Source of the DNA: Penicillium oxalicum
Lineage: Eukaryota; Ascomycota; Eurotiomycetes; Eurotiales; Aspergillaceae
NCBI RefSeq assembly: GCF_001723175.1
Contig: NC_064654.1
Location: 2,232,001-2,296,000 of the forward strand
Reading direction: 5' to 3'
Length of the DNA: 64,000 nt
The notes under the pieces are model-generated. The model was not told the origin of the DNA, did not search any database, and worked only from the letters and a program-made list of their open reading frames with translations. Both the position numbers and the translations under genes were made by a program. Shown here in pieces: positions 1 through 10,818 of the stretch; the stretch's first letter is position 1, and the number at the start of each line of letters is the position of its first letter.

Positions 1-2350
1 GTACTAAGAGAGTTATAGAAAGCGCTAGCGAACAATGTCACCATAGAGACTACTCTGCAGTTGGTCAGAGAATCTCGCAAGAAAGGTCTCAGAGCACCGA
101 TTCTATTGATGGGATACTACAACCCCCTCCTGAGCTACGGCGAAGAGCGATTGTTGAATGATTGTCGCCAGGCGGGTGTGAATGGCTTTATTGTGGTGGA
201 TCTTCCACCGCACGAAGCTGTCAAGTTCAGAAACTACTGCACCAAGGGCGGGTAAGTCACACCATCGGATTTCAAATATCGATACTGAGTTCTGATATTT
301 CCATGGAGGTTGTCATACGTACCTCTTCTTGCACCTTGTAAGTAGCTCCCACATAAATTTCAAAAGCCTTATCGCTGACTCATTTACGTTAGCCACCACT
401 GAGAGCCGACTGAAGCTACTCTGCAAGCTTGCCGACTCATTTGCCTATGTGGTCTCCCGTATGGGCGTCACAGGTGCAACCGGAAGTCTAAGCTCAGGAC
501 TTCCGGACTTATTGGCTCGCATTAAGCTCTATTCCGGCAATGTCCCCGTAGCAGTTGGGTTTGGTGTCAGCACAAGAGAGCACTTCATGAGTGTCGCAAA
601 CATTGCAGATGGCGTCGTCATTGGCAGTCAAATCATCACAACCCTGACTGATGCTGCACCTGGCGAGCGGGCCAAAGCTGCTGAGCAGTACTGCTCCATG
701 ATATGTGGGAGAAAGAACCCGCAATCGAACCAATACCAAGCAGTAGGTGATGCCGTGCAAATCGACGAGATCAGTCAGATGAATGGGGCTCAAGAGCAAC
801 ACAACCGCGTCCACCTGAATGGGACGGGCCAGGGGAATGAACTCCAAAATTCAAAGATCATCATACGGACAGATGATCAGCTTGGCGCAGCTGACAAAAA
901 AGCGGAACTAATCGACAAGATGGAGGCAATGATTGAATCGGAAGGTGGAGATCCTGAACTCTTCTCGGCACGGTTCGGGGAGTTTGGAGGCTCATACGCC
1001 CCGGAATCACTGATGAGATGCCTTTCGGAACTAGAAGCAGGATTCGATAAAATTCGAAATGACCCCGAGTTCTGGGCTGAACTGCGATCTTACTACCCTT
1101 ATATCGGAAGACCTGGACATCTCCATCTGGCAGATCGCCTCACTGAACACGTTGGAGGGGCCAACATTTGGTTGAAGCGTGAGGACTTGAATCATACCGG
1201 AAGCCACAAAATAAACAGTGCTCTAGGCCAGATTCTGCTTGCCCGTCGCTTGGGCAAAACCGAGATCATTGCCCAAACCGGCGCTGGCATGCATGGCGTA
1301 GCAACAGCTACAGTCTGCGCGAAATTCAACATGAAGTGTACCATCTTCATGGGAGCAGTGAGTCCACTGGCTTTTGAACTAGCATTACAAGTTAAAAACT
1401 GACTCGTTCTATAGGAAGATGTCAGAAGACAGGCACTCAACGTGTTCCGTATCAAGTTACTTGGTGCCGAGGTCATTCCCGTAGAGCAAGGCTCGCGAAC
1501 TCTTCGAGATGCCGTCAACGAAAGTTTCCGAGTCTGGATTACGAGGGTAGATACAGCATACCACATCATCGGTTCTGCGATCGGACCACACCCTTTCCCA
1601 ACAATTGTGCGTGAGTTTCAAACCGTCCTTGGCGAGGAGACCAAGGCCCAGATGCAGGAACTTAGGAACAAGCTGCCAGATGCAGTTGTTGCCTGCATTG
1701 GTGGAGGGAGCAATGCCATTGGAATGTTCTACCCTTTCATTGATTACCCAACAGTGAAGCTATTGGGACTCGAGGCTGGCGGTGATGGTCTAGATACGAA
1801 GAAGCATGCTGCCAGTCTGACTGGTGGCAGCAAGGGGGTCTTGCATGGAAGCAGGACATATGTGCTGCAGGATCAGCATGGCCAGATCCAAGATACTCAC
1901 TCCATCTCAGCCGGCCTGGATTATGCTGGTGTTGGGTGAGTACAGCTTGCATTATCATTATCCGTTATTGTCCCTCTATTTCTAAAAATCTTCAAAGCTA
2001 ACTTGCTGAACAGACCGGAATTGAGTTGCTGGAAGGACTCGGGACGTGCAGAATTTGCCGCCGTGACCGATGCTCAAGCTCTCCTTGGATTCAAGCTGCT
2101 CAGTGAGCTAGAAGGAATCATTCCCGCTCTTGAGTCTGCTCATGCTATATATGGTGGCGTTGAGCTGGCCAAAAAGATGAAGAAGGACCAGGATATTGTG
2201 ATATGTGTTAGTGGAAGAGGGTAAGTCTTTCTCGCGAAGGGATTTGCATGTTCTTGACTTACTCTTTTGTACAGTGACAAAGATGTACAAAGCGTTGCAG
2301 ACGAATTGCCCAGACTTGGGCCTCAAATTGGATGGGACTTGAGGTTTTAA
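1..2350 (+). CDS. trpB: Fused tryptophan synthase (alpha-beta), 5'-truncated, with altered TrpB catalytic loop
   Basis: This is a TRP5-type enzyme: the alpha half releases indole from indole-3-glycerol phosphate and the PLP-dependent beta half condenses it with serine. The window opens inside an intron (branch-like TACTAAG at 2-8, acceptor TAG at 16-18). Exons are 19-251, 309-337, 393-1357, 1415-1935, 2014-2220 and 2275-2350, giving 676 visible residues. The alpha barrel carries GFIVVDLPP and [10 protein letters not shown]; a linker of about 70 residues leads to the beta half. Beta motifs seen are NHTGSHKIN (PLP lysine), [25 protein letters not shown] and SGRGDKDVQ, and it ends in the usual GWDLRF. 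Oddities: [11 protein letters not shown] replaces the family's IIAETGAGQHG (bases 1264-1296), GLDYAGVGP replaces GLDYPGVGP, and AYHIIGS replaces a THY-type segment. The fold and cofactor site look intact, so it is probably expressed, but it may not make tryptophan. It could be a specialised paralogue beside a separate housekeeping copy. The family is certain; the activity is not. Confidence 0.93.
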
Positions 2351-2876
2351 TGGGTTCTTTCCAGGATCAGTTGATGTTGCCGGTAGACCCCAATGGTCCT
2401 ACAGAGGGTTTGCCACAGTCAGACTGGAAATTGAATCATCTGAGCTTGTTTTACATTTTTACCAGACCCTTCGCCAATGACCTTTTTTTCTGCCGTGTTA
2501 CTAAGAGCCCAAAATCCACGTCTTTCATCAAAAATCTCGTTCTGCTCCCTGTCCAGGTGTACCAGGTATGAATCAGATTCGGTTGTCTAGACGAGGCAAC
2601 TAGCTCATTCATTGAGGCTCTAATCTCTTGTCAAAGAAAAGATATTGATGCAGTAATGGGAGTCCACAGGGACTTTGACACATGATGTAGTTTTGTTTCC
2701 TACAAATTCTCGATGGTCACCAGCGGAACTGTTGGAACCAAATTGAATCAATAATAATAAAGAGGATCTTTTGAAAACATCTCTATATAATACAGGGACG
2801 CGACCAGCGTGTTGCCGCACTATGTTGATTGAGAAAACCATAGTGAGGTCCAAGAGATATTTCCTTTTTCGTCAAT
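2351..2876. other. Convergent 3' intergenic region
   Basis: This AT-rich spacer lies between the stop of the tryptophan synthase gene and the stop of the opposite-strand transcription factor. It should hold both 3' UTRs. An AATAATAATAA run near 2750 is the only notable composition. No gene is recognisable. Confidence 0.6.
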
Positions 2877-3224
2877 CTAGAATTGATCGTCATGCCGAAG
2901 ATCTGGAACGACAAATCCGAACAAATTCTGGAAATTGAATGATCCCATCATAGATGTATCAGCCATGCTGAGTTCCGGCGACATGGGGTAATGAAGATAA
3001 TCTGTCGGCTCCCAGGTTTCGATGACATTGTGTTGCGCTTCAATATTGCCGTTCGCACCACTCGTGTCGCTGTTAAACTCTGCTGCTTTCTGTTCCTTGC
3101 GAGAAAAGGTCAACTTGTCAAGGTCATCGTCGTCTTCGTTGTTACAAGGAGCACATACCTCACTACGGACCTGATCAGATACAGGAAGTGCCATGTCTAT
3201 CACACCAAGCGATTGTTCTTGTTC

Positions 3225-3258
<34 letters not shown>

Positions 3259-5857
3259 CGCTGTCGCTGTCGCTGCTGCTGCTGCTGCTGCTCCTGCTCT
3301 GGCTTCGAAGCAAAGTCCTTGACGTACTGCCTGGCAATTTGAGCAAACTCAGTCAATTGCGACGCGGGCAAAAAGCCACCTGATTTGTAGTCAAGTAGAC
3401 TGAAATGTCCAGTTACTACATCCAACAACGATAGATTATTTCTTGTTTCTGGGTGTGTTGGGTTGTGCACAATAAAGTCGAATAGAATGAATAAGGCAGC
3501 GAGTGGTAGGACCGCCAGAATACTAGGTTTGAGGTTAGCCCTTTGTTTTTCTGGTTGCAATCTTCCAGACGGCAAGGTTGTACTGACTAGATCGGAGTAT
3601 GCGCCGCCATTTCAACGTTCTTGCTTTCTTCCACAATAGCCCGCGCCGTGTCCATCAGCAGTCGTTTGCTTTCTTCCTGTTGACTGGATTGATCTTGCTT
3701 GCATATATGAATCTTGAGTCTGGCCAGTGCAATGACTAGGCCATAGTAGTTGAAGTTGATCCGAAGAACAGTCGTCCTGAAACTATGTGGGAGAGACGTG
3801 AGGACTGGCAATGGTCCTGAGCCTGCGGGTTTTCCATCCTTTCCATCGGACGGCTTGCCCGGCCGGAATCTTAAGGGTATGCTCATTCGCCACCGCTCAA
3901 GACGGGACTCGATATTTTCAATCGCCACATGGTAGGCATCTGTCGATTGAATGGAGGCGCTCACAGAGAAGAGTGATGTGTAAGCCTGGGACAAGACGCG
4001 GCTGAAGCCAATTGCTGACAAAAACCAGTTGCAATTTCCAAAGACTGATTCTGGAACTTCAGGAATTGGACACCCAATATCGTAGTCAGGGATCATCTAT
4101 GAGAATGGTCAATATCGAGCTGTGTTGAGTTGGCTAGTACGAGCAATCGTGCCAGTGCCAAAGGTCGGCTGCATCGCCTAGAAGAGCTACTACTAACCGA
4201 GCCTTTCTGGAAATTAAATCCCATATGTTTCTCCATGTAGTAGATTACCCAAAAGGTCCGATAACATGTGGCTCGGTGCCTGGAGTCTCCGACCCCTAGT
4301 GCTCGGTGATAGCCCAACAACTGAGCCATTCGTGCCGCTTCTGTGAGAAGAATTTCGTCGATCTGGATGCAGCAAGTGCTCATGGCAAATATTGACTTTG
4401 TAGTCGAGCCAGAGAAGTCGTTAGCTTTACTTGATATGTTTGTCCATAAGCTGCTTGAGCAGTCATTTATCTCACATACCATAGCGACCAACGCCTGTGT
4501 CATATTTGTTAGCTGAGAATATTAGCAAATGAAAACCAAACAATGCTCACCTGAAGATTCGTCAACGTCGCTTTTGGTGCGATGATATCTGAAACCAGAC
4601 CAAGGGCTACCTGGAATAATTTCCATGCCTTTCCGCTTCCTGGATCAAAGGCTCCGCCTTCGTGATATTGGCATCCAAGAGCCATAACAGTGTAGTATAA
4701 AGCTGTGAAAGCATGACATGTGGTCAAAAGATAGGCTAAGTCAGGGCCAAAAACCTTGGCTTCAAAATCCACGCGGTCCAGAAACGGATATATCGGGTGA
4801 AGCTGTTGGAAATAAGCTTGGAAATTGGATTCAGCATTCTTTGATCAGCAATATCACCTGAAGGGTCATCTGAGCACTCACAGTCAATGTATGACTTTGC
4901 TTTTTCCAAAGGGACTTGTTCAATATCAGAGGGCGTCCTGAAGGTAATTGGAGATATTGACGAGGGACCTTGGGCGAGAAGTCGAGTCCGAATGACGGAC
5001 TCGATATTTTCTACCAGCTCACTCAGGCGATTGTTCCCTAGTCGATGAGATAAGGATCGGATACGTCGCTCGGAGAAAAATGCAAGACTGAAAGTGGTCA
5101 CTTTTGCAGAAAGACACTTAAGTCAGCGAATTGCAAGTACTGATCATTTCTGGATCAATTTACCATCGTGTTCAGGTGCCTGTGTAAAAGAAAATCAGCA
5201 TGACAAGTTGATCATCGTGTCCAATGCTAATTGACTGACCCTCAACAATAATGAGTTGTCTCTAAGCACGCCCGCGGAGCCGTGATTCTCCAACATACGG
5301 TCCATAAAGACCGGTGACAAGCCCACTTGAGGAGAGGTCCTCTCAATAACGGGGTCTGGGAGTGGATCATCATGCGATGTATTCCTTTCCGCGAGTGAGG
5401 AATCGTCGAAGCCATTTTCTCCACCTGTGACTAGAACCGAGGGTGTCAAAGAACTCAATCGCGCAGAAAGGACACAGATCTCTACATACGGCTCACGGTT
5501 GTACTTCGGACCCTAAGCTTTCGCTTGTTCAGGGTGAAATGACAGGTTTCATTTCTTTTCTAGAGTGATAGAGACATCATTTAGGGGGTCAGTAGTGATC
5601 AACGTGTCAGTTTCTTGACTTGCCTGGATGAATGGACAATTGACCTACAATGCATTGGATGCACCGGAAAGCTTCTCCAGGAGTCACTGTCACACCAGAC
5701 GGTCAGAGGAGGATTCGCACGAGCACTGGACGAGCCTCGCGTTTATCCGAGTTCGAACGATCAACGTACTAATACATCGGACTTTGCGGCTCCTGCATCG
5801 GTCGCAAGACTTGCATGGTTTCGATTCGAGGCCTCGATCTTCACCACTGCTGGCCAT
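2877..5857 (-). CDS. Zn(II)2Cys6 transcription factor with C-terminal polyglutamine
   Basis: Fungal binuclear zinc-cluster regulator, about 779 aa in ten exons: 5857-5770, 5686-5649, 5559-5490, 5430-5240, 5179-5164, 5100-4882, 4816-4551, 4494-4198, 4096-3588 and 3522-2877. The exon sum is divisible by three. The cluster is built by splicing: CDRCRSRKVRC in exon 1, CIQC in exon 2 and the last cysteine in KRNETC of exon 3, giving C-x2-C-x6-C-x9-C-x2-C-x6-C. A basic linker KRKLRVR follows. The fungal-specific middle homology region starts near YFQQLHPIYPFLDR and continues through LLGYHRALG and LPLAALFILFDFIVHNP. The C-terminus has a long glutamine tract with interspersed arginines, then an acidic segment, as in activation domains. 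Exon 5 is only 16 nt. The start chosen is the ATG just before SSGEDRG; an in-frame ATG lies upstream at 5938. The target is unknown. Position next to the variant tryptophan synthase and a second regulator hints at a local role. Confidence 0.85.
3221..3299 (-). repeat. CAA/CAG trinucleotide repeat encoding polyglutamine
   Basis: On the plus strand this reads as runs of GTT then GTC/GCT then GCT triplets. On the coding strand it gives about 22 glutamines broken by three arginines and flanked by EQEQ motifs. It lies within the last exon of the zinc-cluster gene. Mixed CAA and CAG units suggest repeated slippage, and the tract length is likely to vary between strains. Confidence 0.9.
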
Positions 5858-6332
5858 GGCGACTGTCGGCGATGGCAATATTCGGAAATCGAGAAGTCTT
5901 CGGAATTGGCATGGACATTCGGATGTCCAGCTTGTCAATTAGAAGCAAAGTGAAGAGAGGCGCGATGACCAGGCTCGGTGCTCGGGAAAGCTGGAGATGA
6001 ACGGTTCGGACTTCGGCGCTACTCCAGACTCCGCAGTCCGCACGGCGCAATTTGGCTTTCTGGTTGCTCCACCAGCTACAGCAAATCAACATACAACACC
6101 AGATGGGCAGAGTCGCTGGTTGTGACCTTCTAGCTATAAATCCGAGAGGCTTGACTTTGCGCCAGGTTGATCGCAAATATGGGGTGATGCCCAGTTGTGA
6201 CTGTATTTTTCATTCGAGTCTTGGGCAAAGGCTACAGTCCTGTTTACCCTCACCCTAGAAGCCAACCGACACGCATCGATACCCGTCATCGTGCAGTTGC
6301 ATTCATCTGTCCTGACACACCTCAATTTTTTT
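5858..6332. other. Spacer between two minus-strand regulators
   Basis: About 475 bp upstream of the first zinc-cluster gene and downstream of the second. It presumably holds the 3' UTR of one and the promoter of the other. No conserved coding sequence was seen. A run of nine T residues occurs near 6327. Confidence 0.5.
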
Positions 6333-8063
6333 TTAACCTGCGGGTTCGAAGAAAAAGGGATTCTGTATGTCTGCTCCCAGGAATTGATCAAGATCTACCC
6401 TCTGAAGTCCTGGTAGGTCGGCGACTAATGCACCCAGCCACGAATACTCCTCTGAGCTAGGGTCAATGTGTGGAGTGGAACTAAGCGGGCCGTCGTCCTG
6501 TTGGTGTTCGATCAAAGCCTCGCTGAAGATCGCCAGGTCATCTTTCCTTCGTTGTTGGTGCAGCATCACGAGCAAGCAAGCGGTATTATAAGCTTCTCTC
6601 ATAGTCTCAGTATCGTAAGTGGTCGCAACCAACTTCACAGTCTCCATCGCCTCAGGTAACATGGCGAGGGAGGGACGCGTGTCCATGACGAGAAGAACGC
6701 AGATGATATGAAAAGGCACATTTGCGGCGTGATGCCATGGGGAGCAGTTTGCAACCATAATTCGTGCGCTCTGTAATCCTTTCTTCAAAACGCCAAGGAC
6801 CTCTGTCGCGAGGTCTGGTGAGATGTTAAGATTTTGAGTATGAAGGCGCCGCAGGATGCAAAGCACCAGATTGCACTGTGCCATGACCGACGGTGGCTGA
6901 GCATGAACACCGTTCAGCAGTCCCGACAGAGCAGAGGTGAGATCTGTCTCATTCTTCGGTTTGCTTGGATCAAGGCTGAGCGACACGGGGAGTAGCCGGA
7001 GAAGTTCAATAGTCAAGTCGTCTGGTTTGTGGGATGGAAGTGCGGGCAAGTCATTGTTCTGAAAGGAGACACGAGACAACCCCAGATCATATGAGGTCCA
7101 TACGTTCAGATGATGCGCGATACCAACTATCCGCCTCTGGATGTCTGTATTTCCCTGCATTCGAGCCGGCAAGACTGATTGAGGCTCTGGGTGGAGTCCT
7201 GCAGCTTCGATCAGGTGCATCAAAGTGGAACTCGCAATCCATGTCGCGTGTGGAGTGTCTGTCATGCGTAGGTAGATCGAACGTAGTGTCCACCCTGTGA
7301 GTAGATCAATCGAGGGCGGACCGGACAGATGCTGCATATCCAGAATGTGACGGGCAGTCCGAACCAAATGTAGTTCGGGAATAGTCGCCTGTCGGTTGGA
7401 GAATAAGCACCCTAGAGCCGCCACACCGGCAAGCGTGCTGTCATAGATATCCCATGAGTTTTGATTTGACCATCGTAGATTGAGACGCTCGAAGAACACT
7501 TGCGGATCAATGAATCCATAGCAAAGATGCACTTTATCAAAGTAGACCTGAGCCATAGCTTTCATCTCTTCAAGTGCCAAGATCTCGACGATGGGCATTG
7601 TCGAGACGGACGACATGGGAGATGCACATTGTCGGGCACCAATGTTCCAGCTGAACAAATTGAGTTTAGGTGCTTTTGCTGGGTCGATTTTAAGGCCTAG
7701 CTTTCGGACAAACGCGGCCCCAGAATTGGCCTCGAGGCGACGAACAAGGTCGATTCGATCGGTATCAGTTGTTTCCAACGCATGCACATCACCCGCAGAA
7801 CGCGCCCCCTGACTTGGAGAGTGATGATGATCAGGCAGAGCATCTGGAGTCAACGCCTTGGATTTTCGTGACCGGCGCCGACGACGAGCCAGGTAGTAGC
7901 AGTCATATCCCCAAGAGATACAAGTGCTGCAGGGATCCCGTCCATCACACTTTCGCTTGCGTTCTCTGCATGGAATGCACGCCACGAGAGCACGTTTTCG
8001 CTTGGAAAGCTCTGGGGTACCGAGAGACGTATTCATCACGTTTTCATCACGTATCCGGTACAA
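6333..8063 (-). CDS. Zn(II)2Cys6 transcription factor (single exon)
   Basis: Intronless 576-aa regulator. The zinc cluster at residues about 29-54 reads CIPCRERKRKC then CSTC and a final C, spacing C-x2-C-x6-C-x5-C-x2-C-x6-C. A strongly basic ARRRRRSRKSK stretch follows and can serve as nuclear localisation signal. The rest is helical with fungal-specific TF-domain features (VYFDKVHLCYGFIDPQVFF, HILDMQHLSG, GWTLRSIYLRM, IEAAGLH), ending in a short acidic tail. The start could be the first ATG or the in-frame ATG nine codons later (MNTSLGTP). It is divergent from the nitronate monooxygenase gene across 261 bp, so the two may share control elements. No pathway can be assigned from sequence alone. 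Confidence 0.88.
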   Translation of the reverse strand: MYRIRDENVMNTSLGTPELSKRKRALVACIPCRERKRKCDGRDPCSTCISWGYDCYYLARRRRRSRKSKALTPDALPDHHHSPSQGARSAGDVHALETTDTDRIDLVRRLEANSGAAFVRKLGLKIDPAKAPKLNLFSWNIGARQCASPMSSVSTMPIVEILALEEMKAMAQVYFDKVHLCYGFIDPQVFFERLNLRWSNQNSWDIYDSTLAGVAALGCLFSNRQATIPELHLVRTARHILDMQHLSGPPSIDLLTGWTLRSIYLRMTDTPHATWIASSTLMHLIEAAGLHPEPQSVLPARMQGNTDIQRRIVGIAHHLNVWTSYDLGLSRVSFQNNDLPALPSHKPDDLTIELLRLLPVSLSLDPSKPKNETDLTSALSGLLNGVHAQPPSVMAQCNLVLCILRRLHTQNLNISPDLATEVLGVLKKGLQSARIMVANCSPWHHAANVPFHIICVLLVMDTRPSLAMLPEAMETVKLVATTYDTETMREAYNTACLLVMLHQQRRKDDLAIFSEALIEHQQDDGPLSSTPHIDPSSEEYSWLGALVADLPGLQRVDLDQFLGADIQNPFFFEPAG

Positions 8064-8324
8064 GGTCTTGATCCAAGTACCGAGTCATTGACGGGGTTGA
8101 AGCTGCACAAGCGGCGGGTATTGCGGGCGCGACGGCACTAGCGGGTAAAGACGTCACCGTGAACTTGGCTCGCTGACCTCCACGAGGCCAGAATAAGGTT
8201 AAAGCGGCGATCGTTCTACACTCATGCCTCGGCCAAGTTGGAAGTCCCATTGTTTAAAGGGGGTTTATTGGACCCGAAAACGATCAAAAGATCTTGAACC
8301 TTCTCTGATCTACCTTTTTGAGTC
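8064..8324. promoter_or_regulatory. Divergent promoter region, regulator / nitronate monooxygenase
   Basis: A 261-bp intergenic region between two divergent start codons, so the cis-elements for both genes should lie here. It also holds an alanine-rich stop-bounded reading frame on the plus strand (about 8075-8177) that looks like coding sequence but has no ATG; see findings. Confidence 0.5.
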
Positions 8325-9404
8325 ATGTCTATGAAAATGGCGGCCAAAGTATTGTCAAGCTTTACTTGGGCCACCAGCCCTTTTATTGTAAGCGCACCGA
8401 TGCGCGTCATGTCCGGTCCTGCCCTGGCAGTGGCCGTATCCCAAGCGGGAGGGTTGGGATTTATTGGCCCAGGCGCCAAGGCGCAGGACACTGAGACCGA
8501 TCTTGAAGAAGCAAGAAAGCTCGTGGAACGAGCCCGGACCTCATCGACTGTTTTCGGAGAGTCTTCGCTCGGTGATCAAACCATCTTACCCGTGGGAATC
8601 GGCTACCAGCTCTGGGGAGACGATATCGAGGTTGCTGTCAGGGCGATCCAGCGCTTCAAACCCTGTGCTGCATGGCTTTACGCGCCCAAAACCGGCCCCC
8701 AGGAATTTGATGACTGGTCTCGCCGAATCCGACTAGCATCGCCAGAGACCCAAATCTGGATTCAGATAGGCACCCTAGCAGAGGCGAGACAACTTCTTGC
8801 AAACTCCGAGAAGCCCGACGTCGTGGTTGTCCAGGGAGCAGAGTCCGGTGGTCATGGACGCGCTACGGATGGACTTGGCCTCATGACGCTGTTTCCCGAG
8901 GTCGCCGATGTCATGGAGGGAAGCGAAATCGCGCTGCTGGCGGCGGGGGGAATCGCTGATGGAAGAGGAGTTGCTGCAGCGCTGTGTCTTGGCGCCTCGG
9001 GTGTTGTAATGGGCACTCGATTCTTAGCTGCCAGCGAAACACGAATTAGCAAAGGATATCAGGAGGAAGTTGTTCGAGCCTCAGACGGGGCAGCTTCGAC
9101 TACACGGACCTTACTGTACAATCACCTTCGTGGTACCTTTGGGTGGCCCCCCGAGTACAGTCCGAGAACGATCATCAACAAGTCATTTGAAGAGCACACA
9201 GCGGGACGTGCCTTTGATGATCTGAAAGTACTGCATGATGAGGCAGTGAAAGGTGGAGACAGTGCTTGGGGCCCCGAGGGTCGGACAGCGACATACGCAG
9301 GAGCTGCCGTTGGCCTTATTCACGACGTTACCAGCGCCGGCGAGATCGTTCGTCGCATCCAGAGAGATGCTCTCAAGCGGATACAGTCTTTGGCATCAAG
9401 ATAG
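8325..9404 (+). CDS. Nitronate monooxygenase (2-nitropropane dioxygenase family)
   Basis: FMN-dependent TIM-barrel enzyme of 359 aa, the usual length, with no intron. Family motifs seen are SAPMRVMSGPALAVAVSQAGG at the N-terminus (flavin-binding start), VVVQGAESGGHGRA around residues 165-180 (phosphate-binding loop and the conserved histidine region), and LLAAGGIADGRGVAAAL followed by GASGVVMGTRFLAASE near 205-240 (FMN phosphate cradle). Known members oxidise alkyl nitronates such as propionate-3-nitronate, though many fungal homologues have unknown substrates. The start is MSMKMAAK; two further in-frame ATGs follow within five codons. It is divergent from a zinc-cluster regulator, a common arrangement for a target gene and its regulator, but that link is inference. 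Confidence 0.92.
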   Translation: MSMKMAAKVLSSFTWATSPFIVSAPMRVMSGPALAVAVSQAGGLGFIGPGAKAQDTETDLEEARKLVERARTSSTVFGESSLGDQTILPVGIGYQLWGDDIEVAVRAIQRFKPCAAWLYAPKTGPQEFDDWSRRIRLASPETQIWIQIGTLAEARQLLANSEKPDVVVVQGAESGGHGRATDGLGLMTLFPEVADVMEGSEIALLAAGGIADGRGVAAALCLGASGVVMGTRFLAASETRISKGYQEEVVRASDGAASTTRTLLYNHLRGTFGWPPEYSPRTIINKSFEEHTAGRAFDDLKVLHDEAVKGGDSAWGPEGRTATYAGAAVGLIHDVTSAGEIVRRIQRDALKRIQSLASR

Positions 9405-10818
9405 ACATTGCTCAGGCACGGTGACTTGCTATCACCTGACCATCCACAGTCAATGCATTTTGCGACTGATCCGATCCGACTTGATTTTGTAATGATATTC
9501 CAAACGGTAAACAACCTCATGGCAAAGGTGCCACAAAAAGAGAAACGGCAGAGAGAAAGAAGCTCACTCGACGAGCACACTAAGGGCAACCCATGGGGAC
9601 GAGGTCGCAGATATTACTCAAATTGACACCAGAAATACATAGTCGATACACTACGATATCATCCAAACCTAGGGGATCACGAAGGCGATCTCTTCAATGT
9701 CAACGCTAAGAGCGCTTACACTGATATCCATGAACCACCAGAACCAAATGACTTGTCAGGAGAGTCTTTTGCTGGGGTTGTCACTCTATTGATTCACGAC
9801 GAATTAGCGAAATGAGATACGTTCAAGATTGCTCTAATAGAACTATGAGTACACGCTCCGTATAATCGGACTCGATTTGTCCATCGCAGTGACGCATCCA
9901 GAAACGCGGAATCTATTAGTGTAACAATCAGCCCTGCTGACCAGGGGAACGGCGAAGCTCATCAATGTTACGCCTCTACGGATTCTTTTTTGTACCGAAA
10001 CCTGCAAGGTTCATATCGTTGTTCAAACTCCATCCGTTGCCTTGGCCTTCTCAATCACCAAGAGAGGGTATGTTTACTGGCCGCATTGCCACATGCATAC
10101 AATCTCTTCTTAATCAAGCGACATCCACGGGCCTGGCGAATGAACAAATTGGTTCAATGTACCGAGTTCTTTGAGCTCTTTGCATATGACGCTTGAAATC
10201 TCCTTGTGATACACAATGGCGGCGCAATTCAGATTTGATTTACAACCACCGTTGATGGGAGGTAGAGCCCGCGACCGCTGTCGTATTCAAGTTGGGTCAA
10301 TTTAAGATTGCGGAGGACCGCTGGATCGCTTTCATTCGAGTCAGAAAAGGCCAGGCTCAAGAGTGCAAGCCACCAGGGTCATTCCTGAGGAATCCTACAA
10401 GAGACGCCGACATTCCGTATATTAAGCGGGCCAATCCGTCCAGTCTCATTATTTAGTCAATCTCGTAGAGTATTCACTACGGGTTACAGAGGCAAAAGAG
10501 AGTTGTCATCATATCATCGTGTTATTTATCCAATAGTTCGCAGAAACTCAGGCGCCCCAGTACTTCACCCGAGCAAACGGGTCAAGAACAAAGTTCCACC
10601 AATGGCCACTCAATTGTTCTCGAAGACAACCAAAAAGATGAGTCCCCCAGGCTCAGAAGCCGAGGATCCCATCGACCAGAATATCCGCGAATCGATCAGG
10701 TGAACAACTCAGTTGGTACTCATCGAGGTAGCACCGAAGTACTTCCGCTCCCCCGAAGACCGACAGCACGACCTATGTCCTTTTTTCCAGGTGGCAAAAG
10801 ATGCGGAAAGGTGCGCAT
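9405..10818. other. Gene-poor spacer
   Basis: About 1.4 kb between the nitronate monooxygenase stop and the RPS12 stop on the other strand. Only short uncorrelated reading frames occur, none with a recognisable motif. It probably contains the 3' UTRs of both convergent genes. No repeat or RNA gene was seen. Confidence 0.5.
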
